From Saccharicrinis sp963666825 (lineage in GTDB: Bacteria > Bacteroidota > Bacteroidia > Bacteroidales > Marinilabiliaceae), in contig OY763044.2 of assembly GCA_963666825.2 (NCBI GenBank), positions 2,542,001 through 2,606,000 of the forward strand: a stretch of DNA of 64,000 nucleotides, in the 5' to 3' direction. Under the pieces are notes generated by a model. It worked only from the letters and a program-made list of their open reading frames with translations, did not search any database and was not told the origin of the DNA. How positions within the stretch are numbered: the stretch's first letter is position 1; each line of letters opens with the position of its first letter. A program made the position numbers and the translations under genes. Below, piece after piece: positions 37,076 to 45,842 of this stretch.

Positions 37076-37323
37076 ATGTCAACCTAGGGTTGAATCTAAT
37101 GATGTAAAAGGCTGAAGGCCTTAAATATCACAACAAGGGGTATCGCCCCTTGTATTAGTCGATATGTAAACATCAGGCTGTAAGCCTGAAACTTATGGTT
37201 GATGATGTTTCAGACTTACAGCCTGAGTGGGCGTTTCTTCCAAAACCTTGGGGTGTTACCCCAAGTTATGATGTATAAGGCTTTCAGCCTTTTAATCCTA
37301 CACTTTTAACCCTTGATTGACAT
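37076..37323. repeat. 248-bp nested palindrome made of six hairpins
   Basis: The outer ends ATGTCAA...TTGACAT are inverted. Between them lie six small hairpins in mirror order: AAGGCTGAAGGCCTT, AAGGGGTATCGCCCCTT, CAGGCTGTAAGCCTG, then TCAGACTTACAGCCTGA, TTGGGGTGTTACCCCAA, AAGGCTTTCAGCCTT. The second three are near reverse complements of the first three, so the whole block can fold into one large cruciform or six small stems. This is the look of a non-autonomous transposable palindrome (REP/MITE-like). No gene is inside. Confidence 0.7.
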
Positions 37324-37394
37324 TAATAATAAAAACTCGTAAACAGTTCACAGATAACTAAATTCAGCAAGACAAAACTATTTATCTTAATGTA

Positions 37395-37453
37395 AAAAAG
37401 CTGCTTTAGTTATTTAAACCAAAGCAGCTTTTTATTTTATACTAAAATTGAAT
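37395..37453. terminator. Terminator copy 2, end of the symporter gene
   Basis: The same hairpin as at 36871 in the same orientation, next to the stop of the minus-strand symporter (37455). It is palindromic with A and T runs at both ends, so it can serve either strand. Confidence 0.75.
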
Positions 37454-37454
37454 T

Positions 37455-38846
37455 CTATTCCTGAATTTCTGCCGTATACTTATCAATTACGCAAGCAACA
37501 GAAGCATCTCCTGTAACATTTACAGTTGTCCTTACCATATCTAAGATTCTGTCTACAGGCAAAATAATTGCAATCCAGGCCGGATTTAATCCTACCGAGT
37601 TTAACACAATCATCAGCATTACAATCCCTGCACTTGGAACTGCAGCTGAACCAATACTGGCTAAAGTAGCTGTTAAAACAACGGTTATTTGTTGTCCTAA
37701 TGACAAATCAATCATATGCATTTGAGCAAGAAATACCACTGCTACGGCCTGATAAAGACTTGTTCCATCCATATTTACAGTGGCTCCGATAGGAAGTACA
37801 AAACCCGCAGTCTTTTTATCTACACCCAGATTTTCCTCTACACATTCAAAAGTAACCGGTAATGTTGCAGCACTGGAACTGGTTGAAAATGCCAATGCCT
37901 GAGCTGGACTGATTCCTTTAAGAAAATCCATGAACTTACGTTGAGGAACCAATAATTTTAAAATAGTCGGATAAATAATAAAAGCCATCAATAACAATCC
38001 TATTAGAACAGTTAATGAATACCATCCCAAACCTTTGAAAATTTCAACAATTTTACCTGGATTATCACCTGCGATATTATTAACAACCCCAGCCATCAAT
38101 GCAAATACAAAAAACGGAGCACCTTTCATTATCAGGTCAACCATTTTTATAAATACCTCTGATGCCCCTTCAACAAATTGAATCACCACTTTTCCTTTAT
38201 CAGCCGGGATATACAAAAGTGCAATGCCAAAGAAAATAGCGAAAAATATAATATGCAACATGGAACCATTCCCTGCCAAAGAATTAAAAATATTAACAGG
38301 TACCAGATCAACCAAAGGCTTCAATGGTCCCCCTTCTTCATTAGTTCTGTATTTAGATACGATCTCATCGTTTTTATGCAGTTCCAGCTGTTGCTTCTTT
38401 TGTGCGATTCGTTCCAGATATTCCAATTTATCTAAATAGTGAATATCATCTCTGATCTTCACATGCTCCTGATTGGCCCAAAGCTCATAAGATATTCTAT
38501 TGTCGATTCTCACTTCATCAGAGAGCGCTTTTCCAGGACTAATCAGATTCACCAAAACCAATCCCAGCGAAACAGCTAAAACAGTTGTAAACAAATATAA
38601 GATCAGCGTTCTAATTCCCAGTTTCCCCAAATCCTTTGGATTACCAAGACTCACGATTCCACTTATTATTGAAAACAGAATTAAGGGAATTGCAATAAGC
38701 TTTAATAAATTAATAAAAATAGTACCAAAGGGATCAATCCAGTTTTTTGTAAATTCCTGCCAACCCAAATAACCGGAAAGCACGGCCCAGATTGCACCTA
38801 AAACAATTCCAAAAATGATTTTAATATAAAGAGGAATATTCTTCAT
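37455..38846 (-). CDS. Dicarboxylate/amino acid:cation symporter (DAACS)
   Basis: A 463-residue symporter of the GltP/DctA family for glutamate, aspartate or C4-dicarboxylates with H+ or Na+. Seen are LLKLIAIPLILFSIISGI near residue 50, the serine-rich re-entrant loop FSTSSSAATLPVTFE near 315, and the signature GATVNMDGTSLYQA near 350. The conserved NVTGDASVACVID lies near the end. An unusual charged insert of about 60 residues (115-175, including IRDDIHYLDKLEYLERIAQKK) enlarges an extramembrane loop, as in some Bacteroidota relatives. It is transcribed alone. Confidence 0.93.
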   Translation of the reverse strand: MKNIPLYIKIIFGIVLGAIWAVLSGYLGWQEFTKNWIDPFGTIFINLLKLIAIPLILFSIISGIVSLGNPKDLGKLGIRTLILYLFTTVLAVSLGLVLVNLISPGKALSDEVRIDNRISYELWANQEHVKIRDDIHYLDKLEYLERIAQKKQQLELHKNDEIVSKYRTNEEGGPLKPLVDLVPVNIFNSLAGNGSMLHIIFFAIFFGIALLYIPADKGKVVIQFVEGASEVFIKMVDLIMKGAPFFVFALMAGVVNNIAGDNPGKIVEIFKGLGWYSLTVLIGLLLMAFIIYPTILKLLVPQRKFMDFLKGISPAQALAFSTSSSAATLPVTFECVEENLGVDKKTAGFVLPIGATVNMDGTSLYQAVAVVFLAQMHMIDLSLGQQITVVLTATLASIGSAAVPSAGIVMLMIVLNSVGLNPAWIAIILPVDRILDMVRTTVNVTGDASVACVIDKYTAEIQE

Positions 38847-38921
38847 TATTATAAAATTTTCAATTAGAATAAACCTGAATCCGACTTAAAATTTTAATCT
38901 AAATCAGGTTATAAACAAAAA

Positions 38922-38953
38922 AAGTATAAAGCAAGAATGTTTACTTTATACTT
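38922..38953 (-). terminator. Terminator after aroC
   Basis: A stem of 13 bases with one mismatch (AAGTATAAAGCAA/TTACTTTATACTT) followed on the minus strand by seven T, 24 bases past the aroC stop. Confidence 0.7.
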
Positions 38954-38977
38954 ATTTAATTAAATATCAATATTTTA

Positions 38978-40054
38978 TTAGCTATACATTTTATTCAGGT
39001 AAATCATATCTACCATAACCATAGCAGCCATAGCTTCAACAATAGGTACAGCTCTTGGTAAAACACAAGGATCATGTCGTCCTTTCACTGTAGAAACAAT
39101 CTCCTCACCTTGTTTATTTACTGTATTTTGCTCTTTTAAGATCGTTGCAATAGGCTTAAAGGCAACGTTCATATAAATATCTTCTCCATTGGTGATACCC
39201 CCCTGAACACCACCAGATCGATTTGTTTTTGTACGAACCTGATCTCCATCCATAAAAAACTCATCATTATGTTGAGATCCCATTAACTCTGTAGCTTTAA
39301 ATCCTAAACCGTATTCAAAACCTTTAACAGCGTTGATTCCCAACATAGCTTTACCCATTTGAGCATGGAACTTATCAAAAACAGGCTCTCCCAAACCAAT
39401 TGGCGCATTTTTTACAACACAGGTAATTACTCCACCTACTGAATCCTTATCTCTGCGAATCTGATCGATATAATCAATCATCTTTTCAGCTATTTCAGCA
39501 TCCGGACAACGAACAATATTATCTTCAATTTTAGATAAGTCTAATTCAGAATATGATTTATCTAATTTAATAGATCCAACCTGCGAAGTATATGCAGCTA
39601 TCTCTACGCCATATTTTTTTAGAATCAATTTGGCTATTGCTCCTGCAACAACACGTGCAATAGTTTCACGAGCTGATGAACGACCACCACCTCTATGATC
39701 ACGGATTCCATATTTACTTTGATATGTATAATCGGCGTGAGATGGTCTGTAAACATCTTTAATATTACCATAATCTTTTGAACGTTGATCTGCATTCCAG
39801 ATTACAAAACCAATTGGTGTTCCTGTTGCTTTACCGTCTAATACACCTGAAAGAATCTCAACCTTATCTTTCTCATCTCTTGGAGTAGTAATTGCACTTT
39901 GTCCCGGTCTGCGACGATTTAATTCACCTTGAATAAAATCCATATCTATATCCAAACCAGGCATCACACCTTCAATTACTCCGCCAACAGCTTTACCATG
40001 AGACTCACCAAATGAAGTCAACTTAAAAAATTGTCCAAAAGAATTACCTGCCAT
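38978..40054 (-). CDS. aroC: Chorismate synthase
   Basis: Last step of the shikimate pathway, converting EPSP to chorismate with reduced FMN. Length 358 is normal. Signatures are FGESHGKAVGGVIEG at the N-terminus, RRPGQSAITTPRDEKD near residue 47, DHRGGGRSSARETIARVVAG near 120, and RSGGVQGGITNGEDI near 280. It is a monocistronic gene with its own terminator. The upstream 356 bases hold only the SlyD-gene terminator. Confidence 0.98.
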   Translation of the reverse strand: MAGNSFGQFFKLTSFGESHGKAVGGVIEGVMPGLDIDMDFIQGELNRRRPGQSAITTPRDEKDKVEILSGVLDGKATGTPIGFVIWNADQRSKDYGNIKDVYRPSHADYTYQSKYGIRDHRGGGRSSARETIARVVAGAIAKLILKKYGVEIAAYTSQVGSIKLDKSYSELDLSKIEDNIVRCPDAEIAEKMIDYIDQIRRDKDSVGGVITCVVKNAPIGLGEPVFDKFHAQMGKAMLGINAVKGFEYGLGFKATELMGSQHNDEFFMDGDQVRTKTNRSGGVQGGITNGEDIYMNVAFKPIATILKEQNTVNKQGEEIVSTVKGRHDPCVLPRAVPIVEAMAAMVMVDMIYLNKMYS

Positions 40055-40410
40055 ATTTAAATTGATTAAAGATTAAAGACCGGATACAACAAAATCAATA
40101 TTGCATCAGCACTTTAATCATCATTGATTGCTTATTATATGATTTAAATCACAAAAATAGAAAAGTTATCTTATAAAACTTAGTCTATTACCAATAGATC
40201 GTTAGATTTTAGACACAAGACACAGGACTGATTTACAAATTGCTTAATTTATATCTTAAAAATAGCAACAAATCTGCGCATCATCACCTATTAATCAACA
40301 CCTTACAAATACCAACAAACTATTAATTAAATTATTAAATAAAAAAGCCCATTTTCAATAGAAAACGGGCTTTATATCATTAATGATTATTTTATCAATT
40401 CTTTTATAGA
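40055..40410. other. Intergenic region, about 356 bases
   Basis: AT-rich leader of aroC; apart from the terminator at 40344-40373 I see no gene or repeat. Confidence 0.5.
40344..40373 (-). terminator. Terminator after the SlyD-like gene
   Basis: AAAGCCC-A-TTTTC / GAAAA-C-GGGCTTT stem with a 4-base loop and one mismatch, with a T run on the minus strand, 38 bases past the stop codon. Confidence 0.8.
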
Positions 40411-41001
40411 TTATGAACATCCACAACCACCAGAACCAGAACCATCAGAGCCACAAGCTCCGCTTTCGCATCCTGTTTCAGCACCGCTTCCGCAACCACA
40501 ACCAGAACCACAACCACCGCCACCTACTGCAGCCATAATTTCAGAATCTGTAGCTTCACGAACTTCTTTAACAGCTCCACAGAAAAATAAATCATCACCT
40601 GCTAATGGGTGGTTAAAGTCCATTTTAACATGCTCGTCAGTAATATCTAAAACGATTCCATTTAAACGATTTCCATGAGCATCTTGCATAGGTACCATGT
40701 TTCCAACTTTAATTAAGTCTTCATCCATTGAACCGTTTACCTCAAATATATTTTTTGGAATCTCTACTTTAGCTTCTTCATTAATTTGACCATAAGCCTC
40801 ATCAGCTTTAAGCTCAAATTTAAATTCTTCACCAGCTTTTAAACCTTCTAATTTATCTTCGAACATCTGTAACATTCTTCCTGTTCCGAAAATAAATTCA
40901 AGTGGCTTTTCTTCGCTAGTCTCCTCAACAATCTCCCCTTCAAACCCATTCAAACGTAGTACGTAAGAAAGAGTCACCATTTTGTTTCTTGAAATTTCCA
41001 T
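40411..41001 (-). CDS. SlyD-like FKBP peptidyl-prolyl isomerase with Cys/Gly-rich tail
   Basis: A 196-residue FKBP-type isomerase and chaperone of the SlyD group. The FKBP core starts at MEISRNKMVTLSYVLRL and has LEFIFGTGRMLQMFEDKLEGLKAGEEF. The insert-in-flap domain is around PKNIFEVNGSMDE to NHPLAGDDLFF. The last ~37 residues are almost only Gly, Ser and Cys (seven Cys, no His), a likely metal-binding tail. In E. coli SlyD the tail is His-rich and delivers nickel; a Cys-only tail suggests a different metal preference or a storage role. It is transcribed alone. Confidence 0.9.
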   Translation of the reverse strand: MEISRNKMVTLSYVLRLNGFEGEIVEETSEEKPLEFIFGTGRMLQMFEDKLEGLKAGEEFKFELKADEAYGQINEEAKVEIPKNIFEVNGSMDEDLIKVGNMVPMQDAHGNRLNGIVLDITDEHVKMDFNHPLAGDDLFFCGAVKEVREATDSEIMAAVGGGGCGSGCGCGSGAETGCESGACGSDGSGSGGCGCS

Positions 41002-41150
41002 ATGTATTTCTTTTAATAGTATCTAAATCAAAATATTTGTACAAAGAAAGTGAGTTTTTTATAATTAACAAAAATCACATTCTTAAAAAAAGACAAAATA
41101 ATCCGAAATTCAAACTTTAAACTCTTTTATTTCATAAAAAACACTAAAAT

Positions 41151-43091
41151 TTAACAAGCTTTAAGTGTTTTGTACGATTGAGAGTAATGAAGCATTTGCT
41201 CTGCATATTCAGTGTTATAATCAATCAAAACATCAACAATATCTTTACCCTGATATACCAAATTCAGATTCGGATTTAAGAATCCTGTAAAAGGCGGAAT
41301 ATTTAACTTTTCAAATCGTTCCAATATCTCTTTATGCAACTCATAATCAATCTCTATCCCATATCCTTCAACTATATTTTTAGCTGCATCATAATCACCT
41401 TCCGACTTAATACGTTGAATCTCCTTAAGAAGTTCGCCAAATAACTCATTTAATTTATCGTAATCATGAATTACCACATAAGTTTTATCTTCTTTCTTAA
41501 CCAATTCAACTATTTCACCATTTCCTTTTTCAAACACCCACTTACTGATTAACTGACGGTTACGCATGTGAGCCTGCTCAATTTTATCGCCTAATTTAAT
41601 TCGGGTAATCTGAGTTAACAATCCATTGCGTAAATAGCTGTTATAATGTGCTAGTGCAGCATCTAAATCAGGAATCAAGCCTAACTCAAGAGCCTTAGGA
41701 TGATACATAAAATATAGGCCGTATAAATCGGCCCTAGTTTCTTCAATTACAGATCCAAAAGATTTTAAAGAATCGGATGTAACTCCGGGCATCATTTTTC
41801 CGGAACCATGACCAACACACTCATGAAGATGTGTATGAAGATTATCTGCTAAAGCACCATATTTCTTTTCCAGTTCAACCTCTTTATCTGAAAAGCTAAA
41901 CTCTTCAGCAAACCCTGTACTCAATGCAGCCTTATGATGTGCATTTGAAATATTCGTTAAAGTAACTGATTTAGAACCATGCTCCTCTCTGATCCATTCT
42001 GCATTTGGTAAATTAATACCCAGCGGACTCGCAGGATAACAATCTCCACCCAACATCACTGCATTAATGGCATTCAGCGAAATACCTTTAATCTCATCCT
42101 TTTTATACTGACTATCTACAGGAGAATGCTTTTCGAACCAACTTGCATTTTCAGCAATAACTTTAGCTCTTTGCGTTTCTTCATCATCTTTAAGCTGAAC
42201 TACACCTTCCCAGGTTGCCTTCATCCCCATTGGATCTCCATAGGTTTCAATAAATCCATTGATAAAGTCAACATCTCCGGAAAGCGCCTTAACCCACAAT
42301 ATGTTAAACTCATCAAAAGTTTCTAAATCACCGGTTATATAAAATTGAATTAACGAATCCAGAATAGCTGTTTGTTCTTCATTTTCAACAAACTCTTTGG
42401 CTTTTTGCAGATTATCTACAATAAGCTCAATTGAAGAACTATAAAGGCCATCTTTTTTATAAACTTCTTCTTTAATAGTGCTTTCCTTAACCAACTTAGA
42501 ATTTAAACCAAATGACACCTTTTTATTGGTTGCGTTTTCTTTTTGTTGTTGATAAAACGCCTCAACTTCCTGTTGATTGATATTTTCATAGAAATTATTT
42601 GCAGAAGATGTTATTAAATCTGATTCCGGGTTTGTATTTACCCTCTTTGAATAATATTTCGGATCAAAGATTAATTTCTTCAATATGTCCAAACGCTCAG
42701 ATTTTAAATGCTCTTCTGTAATTCCATTAACGCCGGCTTGTAGTTTATTGATCCATACTTCAAATGATTCCTGACTGAACTTAGGTTGAAATTTATCTGT
42801 ACTATAATGATGATGAATACCCGATGAAAACCAAGCTTTTTTTAAGTAAACAACAAAATCATTCCACTCAGAATTATTCTCATCCTTAACACCTAAATAA
42901 ATAGCTTCTAATATATCTCTTAAGAATAAATTGTACTTTCCATGCTGGTCCCAAAGAATATCTCTACCTGCAATTGTTGCCTGAGACAAGTAGTAGATAT
43001 ATAATTTCTTTTTTAAATCCAATTTTTCAAATCCAGGTATTTCAAACCTTAGAATTTTTATATCATCAAATTTTTCTGCGTATACTTCCAT
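41151..43091 (-). CDS. Dipeptidyl peptidase III family (M49) metallopeptidase
   Basis: A 646-residue zinc exopeptidase that removes dipeptides from oligopeptide N-termini. The zinc site is the bacterial HExxxH form, HECVGHGSGKM at His423-His428, with the second motif EETRADLYGLYFM near residue 455. FTGFLNPNLNLV and the long C-terminal part fit the Bacteroidota group. There is no signal peptide, so it should be cytoplasmic, unlike the exported Bacteroides homologue. It lies 35 bases downstream of the secreted protein at 43127 on the same strand and may share a transcript. Confidence 0.9.
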   Translation of the reverse strand: MEVYAEKFDDIKILRFEIPGFEKLDLKKKLYIYYLSQATIAGRDILWDQHGKYNLFLRDILEAIYLGVKDENNSEWNDFVVYLKKAWFSSGIHHHYSTDKFQPKFSQESFEVWINKLQAGVNGITEEHLKSERLDILKKLIFDPKYYSKRVNTNPESDLITSSANNFYENINQQEVEAFYQQQKENATNKKVSFGLNSKLVKESTIKEEVYKKDGLYSSSIELIVDNLQKAKEFVENEEQTAILDSLIQFYITGDLETFDEFNILWVKALSGDVDFINGFIETYGDPMGMKATWEGVVQLKDDEETQRAKVIAENASWFEKHSPVDSQYKKDEIKGISLNAINAVMLGGDCYPASPLGINLPNAEWIREEHGSKSVTLTNISNAHHKAALSTGFAEEFSFSDKEVELEKKYGALADNLHTHLHECVGHGSGKMMPGVTSDSLKSFGSVIEETRADLYGLYFMYHPKALELGLIPDLDAALAHYNSYLRNGLLTQITRIKLGDKIEQAHMRNRQLISKWVFEKGNGEIVELVKKEDKTYVVIHDYDKLNELFGELLKEIQRIKSEGDYDAAKNIVEGYGIEIDYELHKEILERFEKLNIPPFTGFLNPNLNLVYQGKDIVDVLIDYNTEYAEQMLHYSQSYKTLKAC

Positions 43092-43126
43092 TTCAATTAC
43101 GGTTTCTATTAAAACACTTTATTCCA

Positions 43127-44371
43127 TTATTGGTTCTCAAGGGTTCTTACATCTACGTCCTTATATAAAACCCATTTGCCTTTTTCCAACACATAGCTAT
43201 CATATGAAAAGTCAGGTCCATACATACGATAATTACCTTTATACAAACTACTTGGAGGAGACAAATGATCTAAAACAAAGCGTTCATTATGTTTTTCATA
43301 TTTTAGCATCATATTAGCACTCGCTGCATACTCAAATACCAAACGTTTATCAATAACTCTTTCCTGTTGAAATACGGAGTGTCCAAACTTAGGAGTCACA
43401 TTATCCATCACTATTAATGGATCCACAACTTTCTTCTTGGTCATTTCATCGTTTGGCTTATATCCTACAAGCATATAATATGTTCCATAGGTTTTATCTT
43501 TTACAGAAATCATATCATAATAAACTGCACCATACCATTTTCGCGGAGACAAGACTGCCTTTTCGGGCGAACGCATTCTATCCGAATCATCGTTTAACTC
43601 ATAATATTTTATCTCGCCATCTTTATGTTTACAAATAACTGCACCATAAAATAAATGTGTTGAGTTCTCTAAAGGAATATTCCATGTACATAGTTTAACT
43701 CTTTTATCCTCAGATATTAATGTTGAGATACGTGTTAATCCTTTAAATGCATCATTAAAATACTCCTTACTTGCCCAAAGAATCCTCATCCTTTGCACAA
43801 TTGAATCATTAAGCGCAATTTTTTCTTTTTTAGATTCCCTGTATTTCAACTGTTCAAACATGCAAATAGTTGCAATATCTTTGTATTGACGATATATTTT
43901 GCCATCTGCTTTAAAAGAAAAAGTTAATGGATACAAGTCCAGCTCTCCTTCTGCCAATCGGGATAAATGCAGTCTAAATTCCCCTACCCCTCTTTTGTCT
44001 TTATGCGAAAAAGATTTGTCCATAAAATGAATTACCTGACGATTATAAACATCACCAAAAACAATATACCAATCCAGTCTGTAAACAATTCCATCCTTAT
44101 AGGTATTGTAATAAAACACTTTATATTTTGAATCACTTGAGTTGGTAATTTGTATATATGCTGAATCAGGCACAATAATATCTTCATTAAAAGTTTTTAA
44201 AAAGGTTGTAAACACCTTTTCAAATTCAGCCAACTGATATTCCTTTTCATGAGGATCTTCTAGATGTGATATTTCACTTACCTTCTTTTCCAAATCCCCT
44301 ATTTTTAATTGAGCCTGAGATAATGATGCACAAAATAAAAATAACAAAACAAACAAACGATATATATACAT
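43127..44371 (-). CDS. Secreted hypothetical protein, 414 residues
   Basis: It has a signal peptide (MYIYRLFVLLFLFCASLSQAQ) and a mature part rich in aromatic and charged residues, probably mostly beta (KVFYYNTYKDGIVYRLDWYI, YYDMISVKDKTYGTYYMLVG). It has no lipobox and no domain I recognise. The start at 44371 gives the full leader. It precedes the M49 peptidase gene, so a link to peptide use is possible but unsupported. Confidence 0.7.
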   Translation of the reverse strand: MYIYRLFVLLFLFCASLSQAQLKIGDLEKKVSEISHLEDPHEKEYQLAEFEKVFTTFLKTFNEDIIVPDSAYIQITNSSDSKYKVFYYNTYKDGIVYRLDWYIVFGDVYNRQVIHFMDKSFSHKDKRGVGEFRLHLSRLAEGELDLYPLTFSFKADGKIYRQYKDIATICMFEQLKYRESKKEKIALNDSIVQRMRILWASKEYFNDAFKGLTRISTLISEDKRVKLCTWNIPLENSTHLFYGAVICKHKDGEIKYYELNDDSDRMRSPEKAVLSPRKWYGAVYYDMISVKDKTYGTYYMLVGYKPNDEMTKKKVVDPLIVMDNVTPKFGHSVFQQERVIDKRLVFEYAASANMMLKYEKHNERFVLDHLSPPSSLYKGNYRMYGPDFSYDSYVLEKGKWVLYKDVDVRTLENQ

Positions 44372-44386
44372 TATTATATATTTTAA

Positions 44387-44394
44387 TATATTTG
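44387..44394 (+). promoter_or_regulatory. -7 element for the DUF6132 gene
   Basis: TATATTTG matches TAnnTTTG and lies 24 bases before ATG 44418. The sequence further upstream is AT-only and overlaps the start of the divergent gene. Confidence 0.4.
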
Positions 44395-44417
44395 TAAAAA
44401 TATTATAGCTCGAAATT

Positions 44418-44609
44418 ATGAAGATTTGGGAAAAAATAAAAAATCAAAACTTTAAAAAACTAGCCCTTGGGATAGTTATTGGAGGATTAGCCGGTTACGC
44501 CTACTATTATTTTATAGGATGTACTTCCGGAACATGTCCTATTACTTCAAATCCATTAAATAGTATATTATATGGTTCTTTTGCCGGTATAGTGATTACA
44601 ATTAAATAA
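44418..44609 (+). CDS. DUF6132 family small membrane protein
   Basis: A 63-residue protein with the family pattern: a hydrophobic helix with Gly zippers (LALGIVIGGLAGYAYYYFIG), then the cysteine pair in GCTSGTCPITSNP, then a second hydrophobic segment (SILYGSFAGIVITI). DUF6132 proteins often lie beside thioredoxin or rhodanese genes and may handle thiols at the membrane, but the function is unproven. It has its own promoter match and terminator. Confidence 0.85.
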   Translation: MKIWEKIKNQNFKKLALGIVIGGLAGYAYYYFIGCTSGTCPITSNPLNSILYGSFAGIVITIK

Positions 44610-44613
44610 CAAA

Positions 44614-44641
44614 AAAGCTGAGAAGTTCCATTCTCAGCTTT
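44614..44641. terminator. Bidirectional terminator between the DUF6132 gene and tdh
   Basis: An 11-bp stem (AAAGCTGAGAA/TTCTCAGCTTT) with a 6-base loop, an A run before it and T-rich bases after it, between two convergent stop codons. Confidence 0.75.
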
Positions 44642-44667
44642 CTTAATATAACGGTTTATAAACTAAA

Positions 44668-45699
44668 TTATTCCCAATTTAAAATTACTTTTCCACTATT
44701 ACCTGTTTCCATAATATCAAAACCTTTCTGGAAATCATCAACATGGAAACGATGGGTGATCATAGGCGTTAAATCAATTCCTGAAAGTAACATCTGTTCC
44801 ATATGATACCATGTTTCAAACATTTCTCTACCATAGATACCCTTCAATGTTAATCCTTTAAATATCACTTTACTCCAATCAATTTGCGTATGTGATGGTT
44901 GAATTCCCAACAAAGATATTTTACCGGAATTATACATATTATCCAACATTGAATTAAATGCAACCGGATTACCCGAACATTCTAACCCAATATCAAAACC
45001 TTTCATGTTTAACTCTTTCACAACATCTTTAAGATCCTCTTTTAATGGATTAATCACCTTTGTGGCACCCATTTTTCTTGCCAGTTCTGCACGATATTCA
45101 TTTACCTCCGTAGCCACAACATAACGAGCACCGGCAAATTTAGCAATAGCAACACACATGCTACCTATTAATCCGGAACCAGTTACAACAACATCCTCTC
45201 CTATTATTGGGAAGCTTAATGTGGTATGAGTAGCATTTCCAAATGGATCCATGATAGATGCAATTTCATCTGAAATATTTGGATGCACCTTCATTACATT
45301 ATAAGCCGGAACTTTAACGTACTCGGCAAAAGAACCATTAGTATTAACTCCAATACCAATTGAATTCTCACATATATGCTGACGCCCTCGTCTACAATTA
45401 CGACAATGTCCACATGATATATGCCCTTCACCTGTTACTCTGTCACCTTCTTTAAATTCAGAAACTTCAGCTCCAACTCTTGCCACATAGCCAACATATT
45501 CATGACCAATGGTCATTGGTGTATTTATTGTTCTCTGAGCCCACTCATCCCATAAATAGATATGTAAATCAGTACCACAAATAGCCGATTTAACAACTTT
45601 GATTAAAACATCATTTACACCAATTTCCGGTAAATTAATTTCCTCCATCCAGATTCCTCTTTCCGGCTTCGCTTTTACCAAAGCTTTCATTTTTGTCAT
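44668..45699 (-). CDS. tdh: L-threonine 3-dehydrogenase
   Basis: A 343-residue zinc-dependent medium-chain dehydrogenase that oxidises threonine to 2-amino-3-ketobutyrate with NAD+. It is close to E. coli Tdh along its length: SAICGTDLHIYLWDEWAQ (catalytic Cys), GHEYVGYVARVG, GHISCGHCRNCRRGRQHIC (structural zinc), IMDPFGNATHTTLS, GIYGREMFETWYHM. The start could also be three codons later at MKALVKAKPERG. No kbl (2-amino-3-ketobutyrate ligase) is adjacent. A 10-bp hairpin lies in its leader at 45731-45757. Confidence 0.95.
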   Translation of the reverse strand: MTKMKALVKAKPERGIWMEEINLPEIGVNDVLIKVVKSAICGTDLHIYLWDEWAQRTINTPMTIGHEYVGYVARVGAEVSEFKEGDRVTGEGHISCGHCRNCRRGRQHICENSIGIGVNTNGSFAEYVKVPAYNVMKVHPNISDEIASIMDPFGNATHTTLSFPIIGEDVVVTGSGLIGSMCVAIAKFAGARYVVATEVNEYRAELARKMGATKVINPLKEDLKDVVKELNMKGFDIGLECSGNPVAFNSMLDNMYNSGKISLLGIQPSHTQIDWSKVIFKGLTLKGIYGREMFETWYHMEQMLLSGIDLTPMITHRFHVDDFQKGFDIMETGNSGKVILNWE

Positions 45700-45730
45700 A
45701 TCAGTGCTTATTAAATGTAAAATATTCCTT

Positions 45731-45757
45731 TATTGCACCCAAAACAAGGGTGCAATA
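45731..45757. promoter_or_regulatory. Hairpin in the tdh leader / after ppk1
   Basis: A perfect 10-bp stem (TATTGCACCC/GGGTGCAATA) with a 7-base loop, 32 bases upstream of the tdh ATG and 85 bases past the ppk1 stop. It lacks a T run on the minus strand, so it may be a weak terminator, an mRNA-stability stem or an operator. Confidence 0.45.
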
Positions 45758-45842
45758 TATAATTGAAATGTAAATATGAGAATTAGAAATACATACTTCA
45801 ATGATATATCTCAATAATAAAATAACTCTTCTAAGAGGATTA

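Larger units (their letters stand above)
36851..37454. other. Intergenic region with duplicated terminators and nested palindrome
   Basis: The 604 bases between tpx and the convergent symporter gene hold terminator copy 1 (36871), AT-rich sequence, the 248-bp palindromic element (37076-37323) and terminator copy 2 (37395). I see no gene. Confidence 0.75.

Noticed and set aside
37076..37323. Riboswitch or tRNA-like RNA in the palindrome
   Set aside because: The symmetry is a plain mirror of short stems, it lies downstream of both flanking genes, and no known RNA family pattern was recognised.
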